Counted from the first letter of the stretch, positions 15,640 to 24,378 are shown. The stretch: DNA of 64,000 nucleotides from Denitratimonas sp037478135 (GCF_037478135.1 NZ_JBBHDV010000014.1:1-64000), one strand, 5' to 3'. Numbers and translations: made by a program. The notes: generated from the letters alone by a model not told the origin.

Positions 15640-16257
15640 ATGACCACCCAAACGCTCATGCAACATCAGATCCAATGCGCCGTGGCGCTGGCGCTCCTGA
15701 TGGGCTGCCAGTCATGTTTCGCCAGCGGCAAGTTGGCTATCAGGAACGTCGATCCCATTCATGGCGCCACCGAAACGACACAGGTCGATATCGGTGGTGT
15801 GAAGCGGGCGGCAGTGCCCATCGTAAGCCCCATCGAGCATGCGGAAGATGGCCATGTCTACGTTGACTGCGTGCTGGACTCCGATGGCGAGTGTCCAGGC
15901 ATCGGTGTTGCTTCATCCCTCTCGCCGGCAACAATCACGATCACGGCGCCGCTGGGTGATGTGCCAGCAGGCGATATCGCCTCGCGTTTGACTTGGACAG
16001 CCATCCCAAGCGAAGAGTGCTGGGGAAGTCGGTCACAGCCATCGGTAAGCGGATGGAACCGGGCCTGGCCAGCCACAACCAATCCAGCCAATGGGTTTCA
16101 GGTTGGGAATCTCCCTCGACATCCCACGAATCCCACTCACTATGACTTTACGCTCCAGTGCTATTCCAGCCCAATACCTGAGCCGGGATCCGTCGATTCC
16201 TGGACAGGCGTCATGACTGAAATCACGCATCGAGTCACTCTGGCGCCATCCGGCTAA
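15640..16257 (+). CDS. Secreted protein, second of a paralogous pair
   Basis: 205 aa with an N-terminal signal-like segment (CAVALALLMGCQSCFA). Co-linear with the 15015 protein: SGKLAIRNVDPIHGA, VDCVLDSDGECPGIG, the shared GFQVGNLPRHPTNPTHYDFT block, ending THRVTLAPS. A tandem duplication with diverged N-terminal halves. Starts 4 nt after the first copy. Function unknown. Confidence 0.65.
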   Translation: MTTQTLMQHQIQCAVALALLMGCQSCFASGKLAIRNVDPIHGATETTQVDIGGVKRAAVPIVSPIEHAEDGHVYVDCVLDSDGECPGIGVASSLSPATITITAPLGDVPAGDIASRLTWTAIPSEECWGSRSQPSVSGWNRAWPATTNPANGFQVGNLPRHPTNPTHYDFTLQCYSSPIPEPGSVDSWTGVMTEITHRVTLAPSG

Positions 16258-16289
16258 AAGTTCACAGCCCACACCAGAAGGAACCTTCC

Positions 16290-16318
16290 AAGGGCCTGTC
16301 GATCGACAGGCCCTTTCT
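16290..16318 (+). terminator. Terminator of the plus-strand maintenance operon
   Basis: Self-complementary stem AAGGGCCTGTC/GACAGGCCCTT followed by TTTCTTG, 33 nt after the last stop codon. Confidence 0.8.
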
Positions 16319-16814
16319 TGTTTCATCACGCTGAGCAAGTTCTCTTTCGATGGTGCTGGTGATCGCGTCGCGCATCGGCAATGCCGGCATGCAGGCTTCC
16401 GATACGGGCCTGGGTGCGTCGCATGCGGCCGGATGGCTCGATGCGCGTGTCCCTGGCCGGATCCAGTCCCTGCCGGCGCATGGCCGCATCCCGCTGACGG
16501 GTGTAGTGGCGCTAGTAGCGCCGCAATCGGGCCTGCTCTTACATGCCAGGGGTTTGCGAGCATCGGCCACATGGTCATCGAACTCGGTAGTGAGGGTGGC
16601 AAACCAGCGACCGGCGCTGTCCTGCGCACCGTGATCGAACGGAGGTGAGCATCGAGGGGTTCGGTCAGGCGGAAGCGGACCCCTGCTACTGCCTCATCGA
16701 GGGCGATCAAGGCACCGCCTACAGATACCTTCCCGAAATCTTCCCACTCCACTGCTGACCCTGAGCAGGAAGAGGCCAGTTACGTTCACAACAGACGCGC
16801 ACGCGCGCCCGCAC
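16319..16814. other. No intact gene; possible coding remnants
   Basis: No convincing intact ORF. On the minus strand, frame segments such as EWEDFGKVSVGGALIALDEA (from about 16752) and DARKPLACKSRPDCGA (about 16570) look protein-like but lie in different frames, as expected for a decayed gene. No family could be assigned. Confidence 0.25.
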
Positions 16815-16982
16815 CGGAGCGCGGGCAGCTTGCTGCCCGTGATCCGGTTTGCCGGGCAGGAGGTATCGCCGAAGGCGATGCCCCTGTCTGTGTCCAGGAT
16901 TGGTTCCGGTCGTTGCGCAGCTATCCAATTTGGTGACCACGAAGTGGGCACCGGGTCGTTAAGAGCTATCTGAAAGATAGGA
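16815..16982. other. Cluster of hairpins with GAA/TTC loops
   Basis: Four inverted repeats in 168 bp: CGGGCAGC/GCTGCCCG (about 16822-16839), GGTATCGCC/GGCGATGCC with loop GAA (about 16862-16882), CCAC/GTGG with loop GAA (about 16937-16947) and CTATCT/AGATAG with loop GAA (about 16966-16980). C-GAA-G loops make unusually stable single-stranded DNA hairpins. It lies between convergent genes. Could be a replication or priming site, or a structured RNA. The 17000-17278 stretch beyond it shows nothing I can identify. Confidence 0.5.
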
Positions 16983-17278
16983 GGAGCTGTAGAGCCCACG
17001 TTTTGCCCACATCAAACCCATATTTAGAGCAGCGATGCTGGGTGCTGCGGATCGGACTTGGTAAGGGTTCCGAGGTTTAAGGCAAGACAAGCTGGCCAAC
17101 TTGACGGCAATCAAGCCCGGATCTGGCGATCAAGTGCTGATTTGTTGTGGTTGAGGAGCGTTGGGATCACCCAAAGGTGCCAGCAACCGCCCTAATTCGC
17201 TCCGTATGGAGCCAGGGGCGTCGCCGGAATGCCTTGAGTGGGAAGAGGATGCGTAAAGCGCCGGTGCCGCGTGTAGCG

Positions 17279-18235
17279 TCACTCAGTAGGATTTGGATCG
17301 GTTGCCACTTTGTTGCCGAAGAACTTGGATAGGTGTGCCATCGCACTGCCGGCGTCATGCACACCTTCCGTGGGTGGCGGCCAGCTCGATGTGTCCTGCT
17401 TGCGTTGGATCAGTTCGGCCTGGACACCTTCAGGCAGATCTTTGGCGACCTTCTTCTTGTGCTTGTCCAGATCGACCAGCTTGCCCATGCTTTCCAATCG
17501 TTTTTTGGAACGCTCGGATTCCTGATCTTTGCGCTGTTCTCGACGCATGGCTTTGTAGACGCCAAAGGTGCCGCAGAGCTTGAAGATCTCGGGCGTCAGG
17601 AGCTTGACGGCCGGCAGTTCCTGGAAGCTGCCGGGTTCGTACATGTGCTTGCGCCGATAGGTCTTGATAAGACCGGCTTCGGCAAGAGCACGAGTCCATC
17701 GCTCCATGCGGGCCAGGGAAAGCTCTCCGGGAATGGTTTGACCAAAGCCGAACTCGAAGAGCCGCTTCCATGTGTGCGGCTCCCATGAGTTGGAGCCGCG
17801 ATCAAGTGGCAAACCGATGTACCCGTTGGATGTGGCTTTGGAGTAGTCGGCATTCCAGATCAAGACGCACAGCACGGTGATGAGGTTGATGCCTCCGTCT
17901 CTGCGCAGCGCACGCTTGCGGCCGCGAGCAGTTCCCTTCTTGCGAGCCTTCTTGCCCGGAGGATCCTCACCTGGCGCCGGCGCGGTCGGCTCATCCGGGG
18001 GCGGCGGCGGATCAAAGACGTTGATCCGGTTGCCCAGGTCATTCCACAGCGGGCAACTCTGGATGGCGGTGCGATGGGAGGTGACCTTCTCCACCGCATC
18101 GAGCAAGCGGCTGATGGTCAGCTCCTGGAGCTTGGGGTGATTGGCATGGCCACTCGGCCGCCGCCAGCGGATGGCGCGGTGCGAAGAGTTGGCCAGCGGG
18201 GAATTTCGCTTTGCGGGATCTAGGGCGTCAGACAT
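17279..18235 (-). CDS. Putative plasmid-type replication initiator-like protein
   Basis: 318 aa, basic. A Pro-rich linker (DPPPPPDEPTAPAPGEDPP, about 75-95) is followed by a Lys/Arg tract and a winged-helix-like region (ERWTRALAEAGLIKTYRRK, then AVKLLTPEIFKLCGTFGVY), a pattern seen in plasmid RepA C-terminal domains. A charged helical tail follows. TAGGAG lies shortly before ATG 18235. The gene is isolated, flanked by structured non-coding DNA and a divergent small-RNA unit, which fits a replication gene; the assignment is tentative. Confidence 0.4.
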   Translation of the reverse strand: MSDALDPAKRNSPLANSSHRAIRWRRPSGHANHPKLQELTISRLLDAVEKVTSHRTAIQSCPLWNDLGNRINVFDPPPPPDEPTAPAPGEDPPGKKARKKGTARGRKRALRRDGGINLITVLCVLIWNADYSKATSNGYIGLPLDRGSNSWEPHTWKRLFEFGFGQTIPGELSLARMERWTRALAEAGLIKTYRRKHMYEPGSFQELPAVKLLTPEIFKLCGTFGVYKAMRREQRKDQESERSKKRLESMGKLVDLDKHKKKVAKDLPEGVQAELIQRKQDTSSWPPPTEGVHDAGSAMAHLSKFFGNKVATDPNPTE

Positions 18236-18459
18236 TCGCTCCTACTCCCGGTCAGGGGAGAGGGCGTTGTCGATGAGGCAGAAGGTAGACGTGTCTGTGC
18301 TGGTGTCCTGCTCAACAGGATCGCATGGTCCGACCTGGCTATCGCCGGTGAGGGCCGGGGGGGCGTGGGCCTACCCGGTGGACATGCTTTGTGCCTTTCA
18401 GATGTATGGCAGGTAACTGCATGCCGCCAGCATGCCCCCCCCATCCACATAAAAAAGGC

Positions 18460-18488
18460 TTGCACAGACGATTGACCCGAAGTACCAT
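18460..18488 (+). promoter_or_regulatory. Promoter of the candidate small RNA
   Basis: TTGCAC (18460-18465), 17-bp spacer, TACCAT (18483-18488), preceded by an A-rich stretch. The spacer holds AGACGATTGACCC, the left arm of a perfect 13-bp inverted repeat whose right arm lies in the transcript (18528-18540). Confidence 0.55.
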
Positions 18489-18493
18489 AGCGC

Positions 18494-18603
18494 CGTCCCT
18501 TGGGGCTTTGGTGTCTGGTTCGGGTTTGGGTCAATCGTCTACCCTCTGTCACATCACAACACCATCTCCTGAAAAACCCGTGCCGCCAGCGCGGGTTTTT
18601 CGT
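18494..18603 (+). ncRNA. Candidate small RNA (about 110 nt)
   Basis: Begins after the promoter at 18460-18488 and ends in a Rho-independent terminator (AAAAACCCG/CGGGTTTTT, 18572-18600). There is no ribosome binding site with an ORF of any length inside. A GGTGT/ACACC pairing can fold the middle. It is divergent from the replication-initiator-like gene (start 18235). If that gene's mRNA starts beyond 18603, this RNA would be its antisense counter-transcript. The 18604-18914 stretch holds nothing further that I recognise. Confidence 0.5.
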
Positions 18604-18914
18604 TTCTGGGGTTCTGATGGCTCGATCACCGACTGCACGCCTACGACGCACACGGCTGGTCGCCAGACCCATCGCGTGGTCCGTGCAGGGATGATCGCCA
18701 ACAAAGGGAATCGTTGCGGCGTTGGCTTGGTCGCCAACCATACTGTCCTCGCTGTTCGCCCCGTAGCAGGGCGCGTACCTAAGCAAAAGTGTCGGAGCTG
18801 TCAGCCTCTTGTGGGCTGTCTTGTTTTGTTGGTGTTGCTTTCGCCCGAGTCTACGCCCAGCCGGATGGCTTGGCAATGTGACACTGCGGTGACCAGCAAT
18901 CGGGCGCATGGATC

Positions 18915-19235
18915 TCAGTCCACTGCGAAGTAGCGTTCGGCTTCAAGATCGGCCTCGATGCCTTCAAGGCGATCCCGCAGCCAGACAAGTTCACGCTCAT
19001 CCAAGTGGCGTGAGAAGCCGCCTACCTGAAGCAAGGCCCCCTTGCCCTGACGCGCAATGCGGATGGCGCCGTGGAGCTGCTGGGAGCCAGCAGCCAACTT
19101 GCGCGCATAGCGCTCTGAGACGCCGGGCAATTGAGTAAGCGAACCTACGACACCCAGGGATGCCTGCGGAGCAGTGCCCGCAGCCGTTCCAGGAGTGGGG
19201 TTCTGTCCGGGTGATGGGAATTGATAGACCGTCAT
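18915..19235 (-). CDS. Small protein of unknown function
   Basis: 106 aa from ATG 19235 (MTVYQFPSP). A Pro/Thr/Gly/Ala-rich N-terminus is followed by a helical region (LPGVSERYARKLAAGSQQLHGAIRIARQGKGALLQVGG) that could bind DNA, and a charged C-terminal helix (LDERELVWLRDRLEGIEADLEAERYF). The start is set here because the upstream codons overlap the palindromic operator at 19271-19288, which belongs to its promoter region. Confidence 0.55.
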   Translation of the reverse strand: MTVYQFPSPGQNPTPGTAAGTAPQASLGVVGSLTQLPGVSERYARKLAAGSQQLHGAIRIARQGKGALLQVGGFSRHLDERELVWLRDRLEGIEADLEAERYFAVD

Positions 19236-19270
19236 GACCGTCTCGCTGCAATGGTTTGGCGCGTCATTTT

Positions 19271-19288
19271 CGCGGATTCCGCGCATTT
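19271..19288 (-). promoter_or_regulatory. Dispersed operator site
   Basis: CGCGGATTCCGCGCATTT, a close match to the sites before parA, the DUF3158 gene and the DUF11 gene, 36-53 bp before the start at 19235. Confidence 0.65.
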
Positions 19289-19316
19289 TGCCCATGAATC
19301 ATGTCACAAGCGGACC

Positions 19317-19550
19317 TTACTTGCCAACAAGGGCGAAATGGACCTGTCGCTCGTAGGGCAGCAGAATCCGCCGACAGGGGCCTGTCAGGTACTGGTGTTG
19401 CTTGTCTGATAGCCGTCCATCACAGACCCAGATCCTGCGATCAGGTTGACCCTCGGCGCGCACTGCGCGACCGAGCCACTGACGGAACGAGAAAGCCAAT
19501 TCCAGTCGCGGGGCACTGATGCCCATTCGCTCACGGCGCAACTCGCTCAT
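19317..19550 (-). pseudogene. C-terminal remnant of a DinG-like helicase
   Basis: 77 codons remain. SFRQWLGRAVRAEGQPDRRIWVCDGRL matches helicase motif VI (QxxGRxxR) and the following region of superfamily 2 helicases such as DinG/RAD3-like proteins. All upstream motifs (Walker A, DEAH) are missing. The break coincides with the truncated 5' end of the IS1595-type transposase on the other strand. Confidence 0.55.
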
Positions 19551-19561
19551 GAGCGAAGAGG

Positions 19562-20167
19562 GTGGGCGTGAGTGTTCCCACTGCCTTCCGCTGGCGTCAT
19601 CGCTTCCTGGAAGCCATGAGCCAGATGAACCCGACCGAGTTGTCCGGGATCGTGGAAGCCGACGAAACCTTCTTCAAGGAAAGTTTCAAGGGCCGTAAGA
19701 AGGACATGCCCCGTCCGGCCAAGCGCCGTGGCGAACCCGCCAGCCAGCGTGGTCTGTCGCGTGAGCAAATCCAGGTGCTGGTTGCTCGCGACCGCTCCAC
19801 TGGCAAGACCTTGACCAAGGCGCTTCCCTCGCGCACGGCCAAGGACATTGGCAAGGCACTCGTGCCTGCGCTTGCCATGGACGTCGTGCTCTGCTCCGAC
19901 AACGCCAGTGCTTACCGCACGCTTGCCAAGGCCATGGACATTGAACTGCGCTGCGTGCCCGCCAACCCCAAGAAGAAGCGCAAGGGCGAGGTCTATCACA
20001 TCCAGAACGTCAACGCCTATGACAGCCGCTTGAAGGGGTGGATGTTCCGCTTCCGTGGCGTTGCCACCAAGAACCTGCCGAACTGCCTGGGCTGGCACCG
20101 CTACCTGGACGTTCCCGCCACCAAGCCGAGCCCAAGGAAGTTCCTGACGGGGGCGTTGGGCGACTAG
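19562..20167 (+). pseudogene. IS1595-family (ISXO2-type) transposase, 5' truncated
   Basis: 201 aa remain of about 300. Present are GVSVPTAFRWRHRFLEA and the catalytic core with Asp of VEADETFF (about residue 31), Asp of VLCSDNAS and YHIQNVNAYDSRLKGWM. The N-terminal zinc-ribbon part is missing and no terminal inverted repeat was recognised on either side, so the copy should be immobile by itself. It abuts the helicase remnant. Confidence 0.75.
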
Positions 20168-20233
20168 ATCGGGCCATTGACACTGGCCAGATTTCCGGTA
20201 GAAAAAGGTAAGTTCACTACCGGAGAATCCCCC

Positions 20234-23200
20234 ATGGCTGGAAAGCCCACTGCCGCAAAGAAAGCCGACCCGGCCGTCGTCTTGAAAGCCTTCAAGACGA
20301 TCGAGCGCAAGCGGCGTAAGCCTTGGCACGGAGAGGAAGAAGTGCGCCTGGCTTGGGTCAGTGCGCTGGAAGAGGCGACGGGGCTCGACTTCGACGCAGA
20401 ACGCCAGAAGCGCGACAGCAGTTACAACAATGTCGTCATCGAGTTCAAAGGGCCGGGCCTGTTCAAGGGCAGCGCTTCCAGCTCCAAGTTCAAGGAAGCA
20501 ACAGACAAGCGCCTCTTGCCCTACATTCAACGCCTGTCAACGCAAGAAGGCCTTCCCGAAGCCGATTACATCGGCATTGCCATCGACGGCGATCATGTCT
20601 GTTTTGCCCAGGTGCGCGCTGGAGTTATCCATTCGGGCCACCTGTTGCCGTTCTCTCTTCATTCGTTCGGCATGGTGGTTGACGCTTGCCTAGACAGTTT
20701 TCGGCCAGCAGTTGAATCGACCAACCTCATCCGGGATTTTGGTCATGGCGCACAAGTTGCCATTGACGTCATGCAGGTGTTCTCCGACGCGCTGTCTGCC
20801 GCGCTGAAGGATCCTGCCAGTTCCAAGATCAAAATGCTCTACGAGGAATGGAAGAGCCTTTACGGGCAGGTTGCGGACCTGACGAGAGACCAGGTAGCAG
20901 CCATCGACAAGGCGTTGAACTTCAAATGGACAGGGCCGAAGCAGCACAGCCTGGCGGGTCGCCTTTTCGTCATTCACTCCTACAACTCCCTGTTGATCAA
21001 GCTGCTTGCGGCGGAGATCGTCTCCGCCCATGGGCTGTCGGCAGAGAAGTCGCCAGCAGAAGCAATGTGTGCCCTGCTTGGCCCACAGGAACTTTTGGAG
21101 AAGCTCGACTACGACATTGAGCGCGGAGGGTTGTTCAGCGCCTCCAATATCAACGGATTCGTCGAAGAAGCGATATTCAGTTGGTATCTGGAAGCAGGTA
21201 AAGACAATCGTTTCCAATCGGCTCTCGTTCAATCGCTGAAAGCCCTGCTGGGCACATTGGCCCTGTATCGCACCGATCACCTTGATCGACAGCGCGACAC
21301 CTTGCGCGACTTCTACCAGGACCTGGTGCCGGAAACGCTACGCAAGAGCCTGGGCGAGTTCTACACGCCCGACTGGCTGGTGGACTTCACCGTTGACCGG
21401 GTGAAGAACGGGGACTGGCTTGGCAAGCGCTTCCTGGATCCTACCTGTGGATCAGGTGCCTTCCTGATTTCCGTATTGCGGCACAAGAAGACCGAAGCCC
21501 AGGGCAAAGGTCTCGACCCAGTTACCACGATCGAAGCGCTGTGCAGCGAGGTTTGGGGGTTCGACCTCAATCCCCTGGCTGTCCAGACGGCGCGCGTGAA
21601 CTTCCTCATGGAGATTGCTGAACTGCTCAAACAGGCTCCGGGAACTGCGGTGGAAATCCCAGTGTTGCTCGCGGACGCCATCTATTCACCAGCCCCCGAT
21701 CCGGTCGATGGGCAGAAGGTTGTTCCCTACGAGATCGGGAGCAGCGAAGCCAACTTGAAGATCAAGTTGCCAGCACCTCTGGCCTTCAATCGTGAACGCC
21801 TGGACGCCGTGCTTGAAGTCATGGGTGAGCAGGTCGAACAAGACCAAGAGTTCCATGTGGTCCAGGGACTGCTCCTATCCAGCGGGCTCGTGTCGGCGGA
21901 GGAAGGCACCGAGTGGTCGCTGCCGCTGCACGAAACCTACGACCAGGTGCTTGCCCTCCACCGCAAGAGCTGGAACGGGATCTGGTTCCGGATCGTCCGC
22001 AACTTCTTCTGGTCGGCCACGGCTGGGAAGTTTGACGCTATTGTGGGCAATCCGCCCTGGGTTCGCTGGTCCAGTCTCCCGGAGGCCTACCGTAACCGCG
22101 TCAAGACGGTATGCGAGGGCTACGACATTTTCTCCAAGACCAAGCACCATGGCGGCAACGAGTTGGATATTTCCGCCATGATCACCTACACCACGGGCGA
22201 CAAGTGGTTGAAGGATGGCGGCAAGTTGGCATTCGTCATCACCCAGGCCGTGTTCCAAAACCCGTCATCGTCAGGGTTCCGGAACTTCCGTATCAATGAC
22301 ACGGGCAATCTCGTTCCCGTCAGTGTGGACGATCTGAAAGCATTGAAGCCATTCCCGGACGCGGCCAACAAAACCGCAGTGGCGGTATTCGAGAAGACCA
22401 CAAAAGCGCCTGCTTACCCGGTGCCCTACAAGATTTGGGATGCCAAGCCGGACGAAAGAAGGAGTATCAATCCTGCATTGACGTGGCCACAAGTGGAGTC
22501 GAAGACCACTCGCACGGACATGGAGGCCAATCCGGTTTCAGACACAGATACAGGCTCTCCATGGGCCATCCTTTCACCCGGGCGTTTCAAGGCACTTCAA
22601 CCGATGTCTGTCATCGAGGCAGAGCCATGGGTGGAGGGACGCAAGGGAATTACCGTGGACCTCAACGGCGTCTATTTTGTGCGGCAACTCGGCTTCAACA
22701 GCACAACCAAACAGATTCAAATCGCGTCTCGCCCAAAAGCGGGCAAGAAGGACATTGGACCGGAGCGCAAGGGTTGGGTTGAGACCGATTGGCTTTATCC
22801 ATTGATCAAAGGTGCGGCTGACTTCAAACCCTGCTATCTAAAGCCCGTCGAAGAGTTGTTCGCGATCGTCCCGAACAAGGGGATCAAGAAAGCCGATTTC
22901 GAGAAGGCCGCAAGCGAATACGCAATCCTGAAAGGCACAAAGACGTATCTCGAAGGCTTCAACAAGGCCCCAGGCCGACTGCTTGAGAACCGATCCACCT
23001 ATCGGGGCAGGATGAAGCAGACTGGCGCACCACATTACGCCATCTACAATGTCGGCGACTTCACTTTCAAGCCCTGGAAGGTCATTTGGGCTGAAATGTC
23101 AGGTAAGTTCAGCGCGGCTGTTGCCGGCAGCGCGAATGTTCCTCTCGTCGGCAAGCGCCCTTATGTTCCAGATCACAAGATCTTCTTTGTGGCGTTGGAC

Positions 23201-23533
23201 AACAAGGCCGAAGCCCATTACCTCTGTGGCATTCTCAACTCAACCACGGTGGCCGAGTTCGTTGAGAGCCACAATGTGGCTATCCAGGTTGGAGATATCT
23301 TCAAGCACATGCGCTTGCCGGTGTTCAACCGGAGCGACAAGACTCATACCGACCTCGCCAAACAGGTAGAGAAGGCACACAAGGAGCACGACAAGGCCAA
23401 GCGAGAGGCCATTGTGGACCAGGTGCGCATTGACGCCGACAAGATCATGGCGGCTTGGCTGGGCTCGTTGACGAAGGCCAAGACTGCAACACAGAGCAAG
23501 AAGAGTAAGGCGGCCAAGAAGGCCTCCAAGTAG
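20234..23533 (+). CDS. Type IIG-like restriction-modification protein (nuclease and N6-adenine methyltransferase)
   Basis: 1099 aa. The N-terminal part carries a PD-(D/E)XK-like element (VVIEFKGPG, about residue 70). A helical region leads to EFYTPDWLVDF, motif I DPTCGSGAFLI (about 402) and motif IV GNPPWVRW (about 605), typical of Eco57I/type IIG amino-methyltransferases. The C-terminal part (about 800-1060) should hold target recognition (FKPWKVIWAEMSGKFSAAV...CGILNS). A single chain cutting and methylating DNA is expected. ATG 20234 is chosen because CGGAG lies upstream; an in-frame ATG at 20177 has none. Solitary gene with its own terminator. Confidence 0.8.
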   Translation: MAGKPTAAKKADPAVVLKAFKTIERKRRKPWHGEEEVRLAWVSALEEATGLDFDAERQKRDSSYNNVVIEFKGPGLFKGSASSSKFKEATDKRLLPYIQRLSTQEGLPEADYIGIAIDGDHVCFAQVRAGVIHSGHLLPFSLHSFGMVVDACLDSFRPAVESTNLIRDFGHGAQVAIDVMQVFSDALSAALKDPASSKIKMLYEEWKSLYGQVADLTRDQVAAIDKALNFKWTGPKQHSLAGRLFVIHSYNSLLIKLLAAEIVSAHGLSAEKSPAEAMCALLGPQELLEKLDYDIERGGLFSASNINGFVEEAIFSWYLEAGKDNRFQSALVQSLKALLGTLALYRTDHLDRQRDTLRDFYQDLVPETLRKSLGEFYTPDWLVDFTVDRVKNGDWLGKRFLDPTCGSGAFLISVLRHKKTEAQGKGLDPVTTIEALCSEVWGFDLNPLAVQTARVNFLMEIAELLKQAPGTAVEIPVLLADAIYSPAPDPVDGQKVVPYEIGSSEANLKIKLPAPLAFNRERLDAVLEVMGEQVEQDQEFHVVQGLLLSSGLVSAEEGTEWSLPLHETYDQVLALHRKSWNGIWFRIVRNFFWSATAGKFDAIVGNPPWVRWSSLPEAYRNRVKTVCEGYDIFSKTKHHGGNELDISAMITYTTGDKWLKDGGKLAFVITQAVFQNPSSSGFRNFRINDTGNLVPVSVDDLKALKPFPDAANKTAVAVFEKTTKAPAYPVPYKIWDAKPDERRSINPALTWPQVESKTTRTDMEANPVSDTDTGSPWAILSPGRFKALQPMSVIEAEPWVEGRKGITVDLNGVYFVRQLGFNSTTKQIQIASRPKAGKKDIGPERKGWVETDWLYPLIKGAADFKPCYLKPVEELFAIVPNKGIKKADFEKAASEYAILKGTKTYLEGFNKAPGRLLENRSTYRGRMKQTGAPHYAIYNVGDFTFKPWKVIWAEMSGKFSAAVAGSANVPLVGKRPYVPDHKIFFVALDNKAEAHYLCGILNSTTVAEFVESHNVAIQVGDIFKHMRLPVFNRSDKTHTDLAKQVEKAHKEHDKAKREAIVDQVRIDADKIMAAWLGSLTKAKTATQSKKSKAAKKASK

Positions 23534-23562
23534 CCTCCAGCTCCAACCTAAGTGTTTGATCT

Positions 23563-23590
23563 AAAAGGGCCTGTTTCTAGGCCCTTTTCT
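23563..23590 (+). terminator. Terminator of the type IIG-like gene
   Basis: AAAAGGGCCT/AGGCCCTTTT stem followed by CTTTG, 30 nt after the stop. Confidence 0.85.
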
Positions 23591-23632
23591 TTGTGTCGGG
23601 CCTTTTACCAACACGCAACGCTAACAGAGCCA

Positions 23633-23668
23633 AAAAAAAGCCCCCGGCCTGTGAAGGTCGGGGGCTTG
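23633..23668 (-). terminator. Terminator of the 24274-23691 gene pair
   Basis: AGCCCCCG/CGGGGGCT stem followed by eight T residues on the minus strand, 23 nt after the stop at 23691. Confidence 0.85.
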
Positions 23669-23690
23669 TGTATGTCAGAAGAAAGTGCAA

Positions 23691-24125
23691 TCAGGCTCGC
23701 CCTGGTTCAAGGCTGTGTGATTGGCCTGCCTGCTCTTCGGCGATCACCTCGGCGATCAAGTCCTCTGCCACCATGTCAGGCGCTCCACCTTGCTGGCGGT
23801 GTGCCTCATACCAGGCAACGATCAAACCAGAAACATTGTCCTCCGGAGCATCGAGGAACAATGCCACGGGTAGATCACTGGCAGTGCAGATGCGCTCAAT
23901 GACCGCCAGATCAAAGCTGACGCTGCCGTCAGCATTGCGGGACAGCTTCAGATCCGCGAACGACAGACCTTCGGGGATGCTCACGTTTGCCAATTGGCGC
24001 TTCATTTGTGCCTCCACGGCGTCAACGATCCAGTCTGTGAGCCGCATGCCAGCGGCTCGGCTTGCGCGAATCCAGCAACCTTTGGTGATCGCTGGGACGC
24101 GCAGGTGGATGATGGCATCAGCCAT
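23691..24125 (-). CDS. Accessory protein, ribbon-helix-helix-like N-terminus
   Basis: 144 aa. The N-terminal 45 residues (IIHLRVPAITKGCWIRASR, then GMRLTDWIVDAVEAQM) look like the strand-helix-helix unit of Arc/MetJ-type DNA-binding proteins. The acidic C-terminal part is of unknown function. Its start overlaps the stop of the 24274 gene (TAATG), so the pair is co-translated; this resembles a toxin-antitoxin layout but no toxin fold is visible. Confidence 0.5.
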   Translation of the reverse strand: MADAIIHLRVPAITKGCWIRASRAAGMRLTDWIVDAVEAQMKRQLANVSIPEGLSFADLKLSRNADGSVSFDLAVIERICTASDLPVALFLDAPEDNVSGLIVAWYEAHRQQGGAPDMVAEDLIAEVIAEEQAGQSHSLEPGRA

Positions 24126-24274
24126 TAGTTTGACTGCTCCCGGAGAGCAAGTCGCTCAGCAACTCGACAGGAATGGTCGCGGAGTTCCTGGAGAGCGTGG
24201 GTGATGAGGGACTCAACGGATTTTTCGTCAGAGTCAAAGGCAGCCTTGATCGCTGCGGTTTTGGTCATAACCAT
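24125..24274 (-). CDS. Small protein of unknown function
   Basis: 49 aa (MVMTKTAAIKAAFDSDEKSVESL...), helical and charged. ATG 24274 has TAGGAG 7 nt upstream. Co-translated with the 23691-24125 gene. Confidence 0.5.
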   Translation of the reverse strand: MVMTKTAAIKAAFDSDEKSVESLITHALQELRDHSCRVAERLALREQSN

Positions 24275-24330
24275 GATGTTGCTCCTATCAGGAAGCCCGG
24301 ATCCGCCGGGGCGGTAAAGCGAAGAAATGA

Positions 24331-24358
24331 AACACTCCGGCATAGGCCGGAGTGTTCC
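24331..24358 (-). terminator. Terminator of the 24379-24525 gene
   Basis: AACACTCCGGC/GCCGGAGTGTT stem followed by TC on the minus strand, 21 nt after the stop. Confidence 0.75.
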
Positions 24359-24378
24359 TTGATCCAAAAGTTCCGCGT

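Noticed and set aside
16033..16752. 239-aa minus-strand ORF across the operon end
   Set aside because: Runs through the terminator and the secreted-protein gene; only its first 40 residues look protein-like.
18391..18933. 180-aa plus-strand ORF over the small-RNA region
   Set aside because: Crosses a strong terminator and has no ribosome binding site or conserved motif.
19547..20530. 327-aa minus-strand ORF across the transposase and the type IIG start
   Set aside because: Crosses two unrelated plus-strand genes with recognisable motifs; no start signal.
23691..24274. Toxin-antitoxin pair
   Set aside because: The overlap and RHH-like segment fit the layout, but neither protein shows a known toxin fold.
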